The notes under the pieces were generated by a model, which did no database searches, was not told the DNA's origin, and worked only from the letters and a program-made list of their open reading frames with translations. The position numbers and the translations under genes are program-made. A stretch of 64,000 nt of DNA from Gelidibacter sp038243395 (GTDB lineage: Bacteria > Bacteroidota > Bacteroidia > Flavobacteriales > Flavobacteriaceae), in the NCBI GenBank assembly GCA_038243395.1, contig JBBSRC010000001.1, positions 42,245 through 106,244 of the forward strand, in the 5' to 3' direction. Positions 26,293 to 35,196 of the stretch are shown here, piece by piece; within the stretch, counting starts at the first letter, position 1, and each line of letters starts with the position of its first letter.

Positions 26293-26594
26293 ATCCCCGA
26301 AAGGGACTTTTGAAATTGATCCATCGACCCTTCGACTAGCTCAGGGCAGGCAAACTCAATAACAGTACTTCGATCATTCGATTAGCTCAGGGCATTTAAT
26401 CTCAGTAACCGGATTGAAACTGAAAGCGAAGATGTCTAAATATTGAATGCCGAATAGCAAATGCCGAATAATGAATGATGAAGTTAAATAGCACTTTCGC
26501 CTGCCCATCACGCAATTGGGTCTTTGATTTCTTTAATGAAATGAAATAAACCTTTCTTCTAAAATAGCGAAGGAGCTTAATAATTGAATAATAA
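26293..26594. repeat. Intergenic repeats: CTTCGACTAGCTCAGGG pair and low-complexity DNA
   Basis: CCCTTCGACTAGCTCAGGG at 26328-26346 recurs in altered form at about 26374-26393 (ATTCGATTAGCTCAGGGCA). These resemble the CTGAGCCTGTCGAAG element in the 68-bp array at 58.2-58.8 kb. CTCAGTAACCG at 26401 matches repeats at 38.45 and 38.85 kb. Simple GAATAxxxAATG-type sequence fills the rest. No gene is visible. Confidence 0.65.
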
Positions 26595-27785
26595 ATGACA
26601 AAACCTGAAAAACATACGCAACCCATCGGACTCGTGCTTTCCGTTGCTCCTGGGTATTCAGAAACCTTTTTTACATCCAAAATTAAGGGCTTGATGGAAG
26701 CTGGGAATCAAGTGGTCTTATTTTGTAGTGAGGATCCTCAAAATTTTGATTTATGTCCGGTCGTTTTATTGCCCAAGTTGTATAAAAACAGTTTCAAACA
26801 AATAGTATGGCTTATTGGGGTTTATTTGGGGTTGATACCTTATTTGAAAACGCTAAGACGATTTATGCAATTGGAACGAAAGGATGGTTTACCCTGGCTT
26901 AATATCTTGAAACGCATTTACACGCATGCTCCTGTTTTTAAACAGGATTTGGATTGGTTGCATTTTGGTTTTGGAACCTTGGCTTTAGGGTGTGAGAACT
27001 TGGCAGCATCAAAAAACGCTAAAATGGCCGTGAGCTTTAGGGGTTTTGACATTGGTGTGTATCCTATAAAACATCCTCATTGTTATGACAGGCTTTGGAA
27101 TAAAGTTTCTAAAATTCATGTGATTTCAGATGATATCACCCAATTGGTCTATAAACATGGATTTAAAGATCAAGCACCCATAGTTAAAATTACGCCAGCT
27201 ATTGATTCCCAATACTTCTCTACATCAGAACAAACATTATTTGAAAGCCCTATTCAAATGGTAACTGTAGCGAGATTGCATTGGAAAAAAGGATTGCACT
27301 ATACCTTGGAGGCCTTGGCCTTATTAAAGCAAGCAGGCGTTTCTTTTGAGTATCGTATTATAGGCACAGGTCCTGAAGAAGAGGCTCTGAAATTTGCTCG
27401 TTATCAGTTAGGGTTAGAAGATGAAGTGTTTTTTTTAGGAAAACTTGAGCATGCCGATGTCAAGCAGCAATTAGAGAAATCACATGTCTATATGCAGTAC
27501 AGTGTACAGGAAGGCTTTTGTAATGCTGTTTTAGAAGCACAAGCCATGGGATTGTTGTGTTTGGTTAGTGATGCCGAAGGACTATCCGAAAATGTCATAC
27601 ATGATGTCACTGGTTTTGTGATCCCTAAGAGAAAACCTAGAGAATTGGCAAGCGCTATTGAAAAACTATTATATTTACCAAGCGATCAAAAAAGAACAAT
27701 GAAGGAGGTAGCCATAGAAAGAATACGTCAAGATTTTAATCTCGGAAAACAAGGAAAGGAATTTGTAGATTTCTACTCTAATTAG
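26595..27785 (+). CDS. Glycosyltransferase family 4
   Basis: 396-aa GT-B enzyme starting at ATG 26595. It has LVLSVAPGYSETFFTSKIKG at the N-terminus, VSFRGFDIGVYP, then VARLHWKKGLHYTLEALALL, YRIIGTGPEEEAL and the E-x7-E motif in QEGFCNAVLEAQAMG (about residue 305). The WKKGL hinge and spacing resemble colanic-acid type WcaL enzymes. Specificity is not predictable. It ends 93 nt before the next GT4 gene. Confidence 0.9.
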   Translation: MTKPEKHTQPIGLVLSVAPGYSETFFTSKIKGLMEAGNQVVLFCSEDPQNFDLCPVVLLPKLYKNSFKQIVWLIGVYLGLIPYLKTLRRFMQLERKDGLPWLNILKRIYTHAPVFKQDLDWLHFGFGTLALGCENLAASKNAKMAVSFRGFDIGVYPIKHPHCYDRLWNKVSKIHVISDDITQLVYKHGFKDQAPIVKITPAIDSQYFSTSEQTLFESPIQMVTVARLHWKKGLHYTLEALALLKQAGVSFEYRIIGTGPEEEALKFARYQLGLEDEVFFLGKLEHADVKQQLEKSHVYMQYSVQEGFCNAVLEAQAMGLLCLVSDAEGLSENVIHDVTGFVIPKRKPRELASAIEKLLYLPSDQKRTMKEVAIERIRQDFNLGKQGKEFVDFYSN

Positions 27786-27878
27786 AGCAATCGGGCTCCG
27801 ATGTTGAATGCTTGGAAAATTAGAAGGTTGTTTATTAAAAAACGTACAAACCTTAATAAAAAATATTAATAATTTCAT

Positions 27879-28937
27879 TTGACTATTTTATTTTTCTATA
27901 CACGCAATCAGGCGTATCTGTCTCAATTTTATGAAGACTTATCTGTTCGATTAACTCAAGACGGACATCAGATCCATAATTTTTCGCTTAAATCTCGAAA
28001 GTATGTAGAAAAAGAGAACGATGTTTTACTCACTGTTGAAAAGCATGGTAGCTATTTCAAAAATTATTTCGAAATTTTTAAAATTATTAAAGCTGTAAAG
28101 CCGGATGTCATTCTGTCTAATTTTAGTTATGTCAATCCCGCTTTGTTATTTGGGAAACTACTAGGCGTGAAACATAATATGATATGGTTTCATACCCTTA
28201 AAAAGCAAATGAATTTTAAACCGTCTAATATTTACATTAAATCTAAATTCATGAATCTTGCGTCGACTATCATAACCAACTCCAAAGAGTTGAAGCAGGA
28301 AGTCATCACGGATTATCGTCAAAAACCCGAGAAAGTACATAACTTACCATTTACTACAACCGTTGCGGCTACCACCAAAAAAGACATAAATTTAGTTAAA
28401 ACGATAGATAAGATTTATATTGGTTGTCCAGGGAGACTGCATCCTGACAAGAATCAAAATTTAATAATTGATGTACTGTCGGAATTAAAGGATGAAAACT
28501 TAATTTTAGTTTTGGCTGGTTCCACACAAAGCGATTTTATTGAAAATCATAAAAACTTCCATAAACTAAAAAACCAAATTATTTTTTTAGGAAACTTATC
28601 ACGAGAAGAAATGGTGGATTTTTATAATAAAATGGATGTCATTGTTTTACCTAGTCTTAATGAGGCCTTTGGTCTTGTGCTTATTGAGGCTTTGGCTTCT
28701 GGCTGCAATACATTAGTGTCGTCGCGGTTTGGTGCTTTGGATTATATTAAGGAAGATGTGTCCTCTATAGCTTTTAATCCAAATGACTTAGAAGACTTAA
28801 AGAACAAATTACAGGAAGCTCTCGTTAATAAAAAACCTTCGCAATATTTTAAGGATTTATATGAAAATAATTTTTCAATGGATGAGATTATGAAGGAGTT
28901 TTTATCTTTAATTGGAAATAAACAGGAGAAACGTTGA
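27879..28937 (+). CDS. Glycosyltransferase family 4 (paralog of the 30107 gene)
   Basis: 352-aa GT-B enzyme: LFFYTRNQAYLSQFYEDLSV, SNFSYVNPALLFGKLLGVKH, IGCPGRLHPDKNQNLIIDVL and E-x7-E in NEAFGLVLIEALASG (about residue 262). It is strikingly similar along its length to the protein at 30107-31180 (SNFSYxNPAxLFGKLLGVK, IGCPGRL), so the two are duplicates. Its stop overlaps by 4 nt the TTG of a decayed copy of that second gene at 28934, showing that the pair was once directly coupled. Confidence 0.9.
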   Translation: MTILFFYTRNQAYLSQFYEDLSVRLTQDGHQIHNFSLKSRKYVEKENDVLLTVEKHGSYFKNYFEIFKIIKAVKPDVILSNFSYVNPALLFGKLLGVKHNMIWFHTLKKQMNFKPSNIYIKSKFMNLASTIITNSKELKQEVITDYRQKPEKVHNLPFTTTVAATTKKDINLVKTIDKIYIGCPGRLHPDKNQNLIIDVLSELKDENLILVLAGSTQSDFIENHKNFHKLKNQIIFLGNLSREEMVDFYNKMDVIVLPSLNEAFGLVLIEALASGCNTLVSSRFGALDYIKEDVSSIAFNPNDLEDLKNKLQEALVNKKPSQYFKDLYENNFSMDEIMKEFLSLIGNKQEKR

Positions 28938-29114
28938 AAGTTTTAGTCCTATATACTTATAACAAAAGTTTGCTGTCAAGGTTTTTTTCAAGAGTTGTCT
29001 GAAAAGCTTTGTTTCGATGGTTTTGAATAGAATAATTTAATTTAGTATGAGATGGAGAGCCCTTTTTAAGAAAATGGCTTTGCTAATTATGAAACAAACG
29101 TCGTTTTGATGTTA
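28934..29114 (+). pseudogene. Decayed 5' fragment of a GT4 gene (copy of 30107)
   Basis: The first ~110 bases match the start of the gene at 30107 closely (ACTTATAACAA, TTTTTTCAAGAGTTGTCTGA, AAAGCTTTGTT, ATGGTTTTGAA). Weaker similarity runs on to about 29114. The fragment has a frame change near 28980 and an in-frame TAG where the intact gene has a sense codon. It begins with TTG overlapping the stop of the preceding GT4 gene. The rest of the gene is absent; a convergent FkbM gene begins just beyond. Confidence 0.85.
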
Positions 29115-29131
29115 CTTGTTTACAATAATTT

Positions 29132-29839
29132 TCAATAGCTTTTATGTTTGAAGAGCAAATTCGTGTACATGCCCATGTTCTTTCTATGCACTAGAGGATA
29201 TATAGAAACTAATTCAAAGTCTTTTTTTAAGATAAAATCCCATAGTTCAGTAAAAGTAGGCATGTCTGTGTGACTATTTACAAAACTAACTTCAAAAAAC
29301 AGTAAACCAATTTTGCAATCTGAAAAGGTCTTGCTAGCACCTTTAAATACTTCTAGTTCAAAACCTTCAGTATCAATCTTGAGAACGTCGATTTTTTGGA
29401 TTCCATTTTCATCAGAAAACTGATCTACTGTTGTTGTTTTTACAAGTGTTCTTTTTTTAAGATTCCTAGGATCATTGTTTTGTATATCTAAAAATGAATT
29501 GGTGTTGGAATGTACATATTCATTTAATAATAAATCGCCACTTGAGGCACCTACTCCGTAGTTCCATAGATGTAAGTTTTTTAGATTCGAAGTTTTGTTT
29601 TTTAAAATTTCAAAAGTATCAGGACTTGGTTCAAACGCATGTATGGTAGAGTCTTTGAAAACTTCTTGAAAATCTTTGATAGTTTGTCCGACATTTGCTC
29701 CTATATCAAACAGCATTGGATGCTCAGATTTAACAAATTTGGCCATATCATAAAATGGATAAATCCCCATTTGATCTTTTTTGAATTTAATTATATCGAA
29801 ACCAAAGTTTCTTGTTATTTTTCTAATTGTTCTTCTCAT
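29132..29839 (-). CDS. FkbM-family methyltransferase, reverse strand
   Basis: 235-aa SAM-dependent methyltransferase: PMLFDIGANVGQTIKDF (motif I, about residues 40-56), IHAFEPSPDTFEILK, and KIDVLKIDTEGFELEVFKGA. It runs against the cluster. It lies between a decayed and an intact copy of the same glycosyltransferase gene, so it probably arrived together with the duplication or by recombination there. The gap 29840-30106 upstream of it shows no recognisable gene. Confidence 0.9.
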   Translation of the reverse strand: MRRTIRKITRNFGFDIIKFKKDQMGIYPFYDMAKFVKSEHPMLFDIGANVGQTIKDFQEVFKDSTIHAFEPSPDTFEILKNKTSNLKNLHLWNYGVGASSGDLLLNEYVHSNTNSFLDIQNNDPRNLKKRTLVKTTTVDQFSDENGIQKIDVLKIDTEGFELEVFKGASKTFSDCKIGLLFFEVSFVNSHTDMPTFTELWDFILKKDFELVSIYPLVHRKNMGMYTNLLFKHKSY

Positions 29840-30106
29840 TAAATTGAATATCTTTTGGTAAATAATTAATTGTCTATTAGATAGTATTATCTAATATTTT
29901 TTTAGACTAAAATACTAAAAAAGACTGTAAGTTATGAGTAAGTAAAATTGCAATAGACATATCAGAATGGGAAAGATTATCTACATTAGTCCACTATAAA
30001 AAACAAACAGGTTGAGCATTAGGATTTATTAATAATTCTGGTCATGTGCAATTTGCATATTATATGTTGTATTAATTCTCTAACAATTTATCAATTTTAG
30101 AACTTT

Positions 30107-31180
30107 TTGAAAATTTTAATTTTCTATACTTATAACAAGGGGCTGCTTTCAGAATTTTTTCAAGAGTTGTCTGAAAAGCTTTGTTCCAATGGTTTTGAAG
30201 TGGATAATTTTTACTTAAAAAATAAGAAAACCTATTTCGAACAAAATGGGGTTGCTATTTATGGCGAAGAGCGTCTTGGTTTTGTTCATAATTATAAAGC
30301 GATTTATAAGATTATAAAACACAGCGAGCCAGATGTGGTAATTTCCAACTTTAGTTATATTAATCCAGCAGTTTTGTTTGGTAAACTATTGGGTGTGAAA
30401 CGGAATATTGCTTGGTTTCATACGGCTTTTGGTCATACCAAACCTAGTCTATTAAAAGTATGGAATAAAACTATGTATTTAAATATGGCGGATGTGGTTT
30501 TGGCAAATTCGAAAGTGTTGCAAAATGAAATGCATACGGTTTATAAGGTTTCCAAGGGAAAAATAAGAAGCATTCCTTTTTGGACGAATATCGCTAATTA
30601 TCGCTCTAATGCTAATGAATTGTACATAGCAAAGGATGAAACGGTAATAAATATTGGCTGTCCGGGACGTTTGGTCGCTGATAAAAACCATGCTCTGGTA
30701 ATTAAAGCAGTATATCAATTAAAACAAAGTAATGAGCAATCGCTTCGCTTATATATCGCTGGGGATGGGCCGTATCGAAAGCAACTTGAAACATTGGTTC
30801 GAGATTTAAACCTTGAGCAAGAGGTTGTTTTTCTTGGGTTATTGGATGTTCAAAAGATGACCGCTTTTTATGAAGCCATGAATGTGGTCGTATTACCGAG
30901 TTTTCATGAGGCTTTTGGCTTGGTCTTTATTGAAGCCATTGCTTTGGGGACACCTGTTCTGGTTTCTAATGCCTTTGGTGCTTTAGACTTTATTGGTACC
31001 CAGCAATTCCAATTAGAAGACTTTTGTTTCAACCCACACGCTCCTCAAGAATTAATTGATAAATTAGAACCATATTTGAAAAATGGTGGTAAATCATCTG
31101 ATTACTTTAAAATGATGTATGAAAAAACTTTTGATAAAGAGGTCATTTATAATCAGGTCAAAGCGGTTATTTTAAATTAA
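30107..31180 (+). CDS. Glycosyltransferase family 4
   Basis: 357-aa GT-B enzyme, starting at TTG 30107: KILIFYTYNKGLLSEFFQEL, SNFSYINPAVLFGKLLGVKR, IGCPGRLVADKNHALVIKAV, LYIAGDGPYRKQLETL, and E-x7-E in HEAFGLVFIEAIALG (about residue 268). It is the intact version of the fragment at 28934 and a paralog of the 27879 gene. It is followed after 17 nt by a GT2 gene. Confidence 0.9.
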   Translation: MKILIFYTYNKGLLSEFFQELSEKLCSNGFEVDNFYLKNKKTYFEQNGVAIYGEERLGFVHNYKAIYKIIKHSEPDVVISNFSYINPAVLFGKLLGVKRNIAWFHTAFGHTKPSLLKVWNKTMYLNMADVVLANSKVLQNEMHTVYKVSKGKIRSIPFWTNIANYRSNANELYIAKDETVINIGCPGRLVADKNHALVIKAVYQLKQSNEQSLRLYIAGDGPYRKQLETLVRDLNLEQEVVFLGLLDVQKMTAFYEAMNVVVLPSFHEAFGLVFIEAIALGTPVLVSNAFGALDFIGTQQFQLEDFCFNPHAPQELIDKLEPYLKNGGKSSDYFKMMYEKTFDKEVIYNQVKAVILN

Positions 31181-31197
31181 ACAACACTTTAGTTTTT

Positions 31198-32523
31198 ATG
31201 CCATTCGCTTTTTTAACCTATTTACAGCCTACGCACTATTTTCGATTGTTTACGAAGGCAGGTGTGAGTGTGTTCCCTAAAGTTATAGATCTTCCAGAAT
31301 TGGTTTTAGAACAAATGCAGGTAGATTTCGGATATACCTCTGATTTGGCACGCGATTACGATTTGTCATGGCAGGCTGTTCAAGCAGGTTATATAGGTAA
31401 CGCAGCTACCTACACGCAGTTTGAAGTGGTTCCTGTCCGCGATAATTATCAATTTATTCGGAAACAGTTTCATCCGGCTTGGGTGTTTTATGTGTTGTTG
31501 GTACGTTTAGTAACGTTTCATAATCCGATTAGAGAAATTCGAGGATGGTTAGGAACCTCGCAAATTCGTAGACAGACTGAAAGCGTAAAACCTATTTTAA
31601 ATCCCGATTGGAAATCTTATCAATCAGAACTAATAACACTACAACCTCTTGTCAGCGTAGTAATTCCCACCTTGAATCGTTATGATTATTTAAAAGATGT
31701 TTTACAGGATTTCGAAAAACAAGATTATTCCCATTTTGAAATTATTGTGGTGGATCAATCTGAACCTTTTCAACCTGAATTCTATAAAAACTTCAATTTG
31801 AATATCCACTTGATTCGCCAGGAAGAAAAAGCTTTGTGGTTGGCGCGGAATACAGCTATAAAAGAAGCTAAAGGTACAATGATTGCTCTTTCTGAAGATG
31901 ATGTCCGCATTCAGCCCGATTGGCTATCTACACATTTAAAATGTCTTGATTTTTCTAGTGCCAAAGTTTCGGCTGGCGTATTTTATCCCGAAGGACAAAG
32001 CATCCCCAAAGAGCGCTCATTTTTTGCTTTAGCGTCGCAGTTTGCTACAGGGAATGCAGTGCTTTATAAATCAGTTTTTGAAAAGGTAGGTTTGTTTGAT
32101 CGGCAATTTGATAAGCAACGCATGGGCGATGGGGAGTTTGGAGTCCGCGTTTATCTCGCTGGCATTCGCTCTGTGTCCAATCCCTTTGCGAGTTGCATAG
32201 ATGTCAAAGCAGGCACAGGTGGCTTACGAGAAATGGGGAGTTGGGATGCTTTTAGACCCTCTACATTTTTTGCACCGACACCAATTCCAAGTGTGTTGTA
32301 TTATTTTAGAAAATATTATGGCAACCAAGCTGCACGTTGGGCTTTATGGCGAACCATTCCGATTTCGATTTTGCCTTATCAGTTTAAAAAGAATAAGCCG
32401 ATGTTGGTGCTTGGGGTGTTGTTGAGTATCTTGCTGGTGCCGGTGGTGGTTTTTCAGGTTTGGAGGAGTTGGAGGATGGCGAGTGGTAAGTTGGAAGAAG
32501 GAGCGATGATTGAGAGGCTTTGA
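31198..32523 (+). CDS. Glycosyltransferase family 2 with N-terminal extra domain
   Basis: 441-aa protein. The GT2 domain starts near residue 148 (LVSVVIPTLNRYDYLKDVL), with IIVVDQSEP, LWLARNTAIKEAKG and the metal motif LSEDDVRI at about residue 230. About 145 residues before it (from PFAFLTYLQPTHYFRLF) match nothing I recognise. Near the C-terminus MLVLGVLLSILLVPVVVF is a probable membrane helix, so the enzyme may be anchored. It shares the transcript with the GT4 gene before it. Confidence 0.85.
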   Translation: MPFAFLTYLQPTHYFRLFTKAGVSVFPKVIDLPELVLEQMQVDFGYTSDLARDYDLSWQAVQAGYIGNAATYTQFEVVPVRDNYQFIRKQFHPAWVFYVLLVRLVTFHNPIREIRGWLGTSQIRRQTESVKPILNPDWKSYQSELITLQPLVSVVIPTLNRYDYLKDVLQDFEKQDYSHFEIIVVDQSEPFQPEFYKNFNLNIHLIRQEEKALWLARNTAIKEAKGTMIALSEDDVRIQPDWLSTHLKCLDFSSAKVSAGVFYPEGQSIPKERSFFALASQFATGNAVLYKSVFEKVGLFDRQFDKQRMGDGEFGVRVYLAGIRSVSNPFASCIDVKAGTGGLREMGSWDAFRPSTFFAPTPIPSVLYYFRKYYGNQAARWALWRTIPISILPYQFKKNKPMLVLGVLLSILLVPVVVFQVWRSWRMASGKLEEGAMIERL

Positions 32524-32895
32524 GGGTTTGGTTTCTCGCGGAGGCGCGGAGGCGTGGAGATGAAATTGAAATTGAAATCGAATTTGAAATTGAAAAGACA
32601 AATGAGATTAAAAAGTTAAAATAAATTTTAATCCTTAATAACGAATAACGAATAACGAATAACGAATGATGAAAACGAATAACGAAGTGAAAAAATAGCT
32701 TATTAATCAAAAATAGACAACAACAGAATGTCTTTGCGAGGAGTGTAGCGATGTGGCAATCTCATTAATGTCTGCCGTTTTATTAAACAGATTGCTTCAC
32801 TGCGATCGCAATGACGACTGGGGTATTATTCGGGCTTTCTACGAATGAAAGCCGGAGAATAAAAAATAAAAATATAAAATAAAGAATATTTCACG
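32524..32895. repeat. Intergenic low-complexity block with ACGAATA heptamers
   Basis: The 3' flank of the GT2 gene starts with GAAATTGAAATT-type 6-bp drift at about 32560-32600. Four units of ACGAATA begin at 32641, and a REP-like palindrome pair lies at 32731-32817. The minus-strand open frames here translate to low-complexity sequence and are not genes. Confidence 0.8.
32731..32817. repeat. REP-like palindromic repeat pair
   Basis: Left arm with TTTGCGAGGAGTGTAGCGAT and GTGGCAATCTC, right arm with AGATTGCTTCACTGCGATCG and CAATGACGA. The arms are imperfect inverted repeats around a ~25-nt loop. This is a dispersed palindromic element type found in many bacteria. The single-arm form is at 24883-24930. 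Confidence 0.75.
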
Positions 32896-33993
32896 TTGAA
32901 TAAGAAACGGCTACTTATCGTTACCTCCGAATTTCCCCCACAACCTGGTGGGATAGGGAATCATGCGTATTATTTGGCTTTGTATTTGACTAAGAATGGC
33001 TACGCCGTTTCTGTGATTGCTGATCAGCGGGATGTTGATAATAGTGAAGAAATTGCTTTTGATACCTCTTTGCCCTTTGTTGTAAAACGAATTCCGTTGA
33101 AACGGGTTAGACTGTTTATGTATTTGAATCGGATTGTTAAGACGTTTGGAGGCTTGATGGAAACGGATCATATCATTGCTACTGGGAAATTCTCGCTTTG
33201 GAATGTGGCTTTCTGTTCGTTATTCTTTAAGCGAGGTAAAATGGCTGTGATTCATGGCGCCGAAGTGAATTTAAGAGCAACTGTTTTGAAAAAGGCGACT
33301 GATTTGGCGCTTAAACGTTTTGAGACTATAGTCGCAGTATCAGCATACACCTCGCGATTGGTAGCGCATTTAGAACGCGATATTCAGGTCATCCCGAATG
33401 GTATTGATTTGAGCCAATGGCGAGTCAATAAATCATCTGAAGTCCAATTAAATGGAACTCCCGTTTTAACAACGGTAGGTCGTGTGAGTTCGAGAAAAGG
33501 ACAATTGGAGGTCATCAAGCTATTACCTAAATTATTAAAGATTTATCCCAATGCACACTATCACTGTGTCGGAATTCCTACCGAAGCGCCCGATTTTAGA
33601 GCGCAAGCTAAAACACGAGATGTTGACAATCATGTCACTTTTCATGGGGCTGTATCGGATGCAGACCTAAAATCGATGTTATTGGCTACCGATGTGTTTG
33701 TCATGTTAAGTGTTGAAACAAGCACCGGCGATGTGGAAGGCTTTGGCATCGCGATTTTGGAGGCTAACGCATTGGGAGTCCCTGCTATTGGTTCAAAAGG
33801 ATGTGGGATTGAGGATGCTATTAAAGATGGCGTTTCAGGATTTTTAGTGGATGTGAAGGATGTGGCTGCTTTTAGCTCCAGTCTTGAAACTTTATTAAGC
33901 AAGCCTCAAGAATTTAGAATTCAGGCGAAAGCATGGGCCGAGCAACACGATTGGAGCCAAATTATCAAACAGTATCTCCTACATTTATCATGA
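32896..33993 (+). CDS. Glycosyltransferase family 4
   Basis: 365-aa GT-B enzyme starting at TTG 32896: LLIVTSEFPPQPGGIGNHAY (the glycine-rich acceptor loop), VIPNGIDLSQW, TTVGRVSSRKGQLEVIKL, and E-x7-E in VEGFGIAILEANALG (about residue 281). The PPQPGGIGNH motif resembles PimB/PimA-like mannosyltransferases, but specificity is only a guess. Its stop overlaps the next start as ATGA. Confidence 0.92.
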   Translation: MNKKRLLIVTSEFPPQPGGIGNHAYYLALYLTKNGYAVSVIADQRDVDNSEEIAFDTSLPFVVKRIPLKRVRLFMYLNRIVKTFGGLMETDHIIATGKFSLWNVAFCSLFFKRGKMAVIHGAEVNLRATVLKKATDLALKRFETIVAVSAYTSRLVAHLERDIQVIPNGIDLSQWRVNKSSEVQLNGTPVLTTVGRVSSRKGQLEVIKLLPKLLKIYPNAHYHCVGIPTEAPDFRAQAKTRDVDNHVTFHGAVSDADLKSMLLATDVFVMLSVETSTGDVEGFGIAILEANALGVPAIGSKGCGIEDAIKDGVSGFLVDVKDVAAFSSSLETLLSKPQEFRIQAKAWAEQHDWSQIIKQYLLHLS

Positions 33994-35114
33994 GAAGCTT
34001 AACCATTATATCCCATACCGAACATTATGTGATGCCTGATGGCGGCATAGTAGGCTTGGGTTCGACAGTGACTGAGATCAATCATCTGTTGGCTGTTTTT
34101 GATATGATTACCCATGTGGCCATGCTGCATAATACTGTGGCACCTTTAAGTGCTATGCCCTATATATCAGATAGGATTAAATTTATGGCTTTGCCGGCGG
34201 TGGGTGGCATAACTTTAAGTGATAAAATGGCCATCGCATTTAAAGCGCCCCGAATAGTAATGACAATTCACAAAGCTTTAGAGACATCCGATTATTTTCA
34301 GTTTAGAGCGCCAACGGGGATTGGTATTTTTGTGATTCCTTATTTGATGTTAGTGGATTCAAAAAAAGGGTGGTTTAAATATGCTGGAAATTGGAAACAG
34401 GAGCATGCACCTTTGGCCTACAGATTCCAAAAATGGCTGTTAGAAAAACAGTCCCGTTCGGTAACCATAAATGGGTATTGGGAAGATCAACCGAAGCAGT
34501 GTTTAAGTTTTGAGAACCCCTGTTTAACTGATGAAGAAATACAAGTAGGGCAATCTGTCATCGCTTCTAAAACCCTTCAATTTCCGATGGAAATATGTTT
34601 TGTGGGACGTTTGGAAGCAGCGAAAGGATTGGATTTAATTATTGATGCATTAGCAAGTTTAGATGCAGAGTCCCTTGAAAAGATTGGGGTTATTCATTTT
34701 GTTGGTGAAGGATCGCGAAGGAAAGAATACGTAAAGAAGGTTGAGGACAGGGCTTTACCAGTGGTGTTTCATGGCTATTTATCGAGAGTTGAAGTACACC
34801 AAATGTACATAAAAGCGCACGCTATTTTATTGCCCTCCGCCTCTGAAGGCTTCCCTAAAGTGATTGCCGAAGCCATGAACTATGGCTGTATTCCTATTGT
34901 TTCAGACGTCTCGTCCATAGCACATTATGTAAGCGATTCTGAAAACGGGTATGTAATGGACGCATTAACGGTATTATCATTAAAAAATTGCCTTTTGAAG
35001 TTATTGACACTGGATGCGGATGCACATAATGAGATGACCGCGACCTCTTTGGAATTTATTAGGCAGTTTAGTTATGCCAATTACAATCAACGTTTATTAA
35101 AAGATATTTTATAA
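33990..35114 (+). CDS. Glycosyltransferase family 4
   Basis: 374-aa GT-B-type protein. The start is ATG 33990, overlapping the previous stop by 4 nt, rather than the upstream codon at 33933. It begins LTIISHTEHYVMPDGGIVGL. The C-terminal half has ICFVGRLEAAKGLDLIIDAL, IHFVGEGSRRKEY and E-x7-E in SEGFPKVIAEAMNYG (about residue 285). The N-terminal half is less typical of GT4. Coupled to the previous glycosyltransferase, so the two probably add neighbouring sugars. Confidence 0.88.
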   Translation: MRSLTIISHTEHYVMPDGGIVGLGSTVTEINHLLAVFDMITHVAMLHNTVAPLSAMPYISDRIKFMALPAVGGITLSDKMAIAFKAPRIVMTIHKALETSDYFQFRAPTGIGIFVIPYLMLVDSKKGWFKYAGNWKQEHAPLAYRFQKWLLEKQSRSVTINGYWEDQPKQCLSFENPCLTDEEIQVGQSVIASKTLQFPMEICFVGRLEAAKGLDLIIDALASLDAESLEKIGVIHFVGEGSRRKEYVKKVEDRALPVVFHGYLSRVEVHQMYIKAHAILLPSASEGFPKVIAEAMNYGCIPIVSDVSSIAHYVSDSENGYVMDALTVLSLKNCLLKLLTLDADAHNEMTATSLEFIRQFSYANYNQRLLKDIL

Positions 35115-35196
35115 AGCATCAATTGTATAATTAAAACCAGCCTTTTAAATAAAAAATGATATTTTTAACCCAAACTAATTCTATGTCATTTAGTTC

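Noticed and set aside
29840..30106. Hidden gene in the gap before the GT4 gene
   Set aside because: Short translated stretches can be read, but there is no start, length or motif to support a gene.
32344..32710. Two minus-strand open frames after the GT2 gene
   Set aside because: Low-complexity translation (Phe/Gln/Ile/Ser runs) that partly shadows the GT2 gene and repeats.
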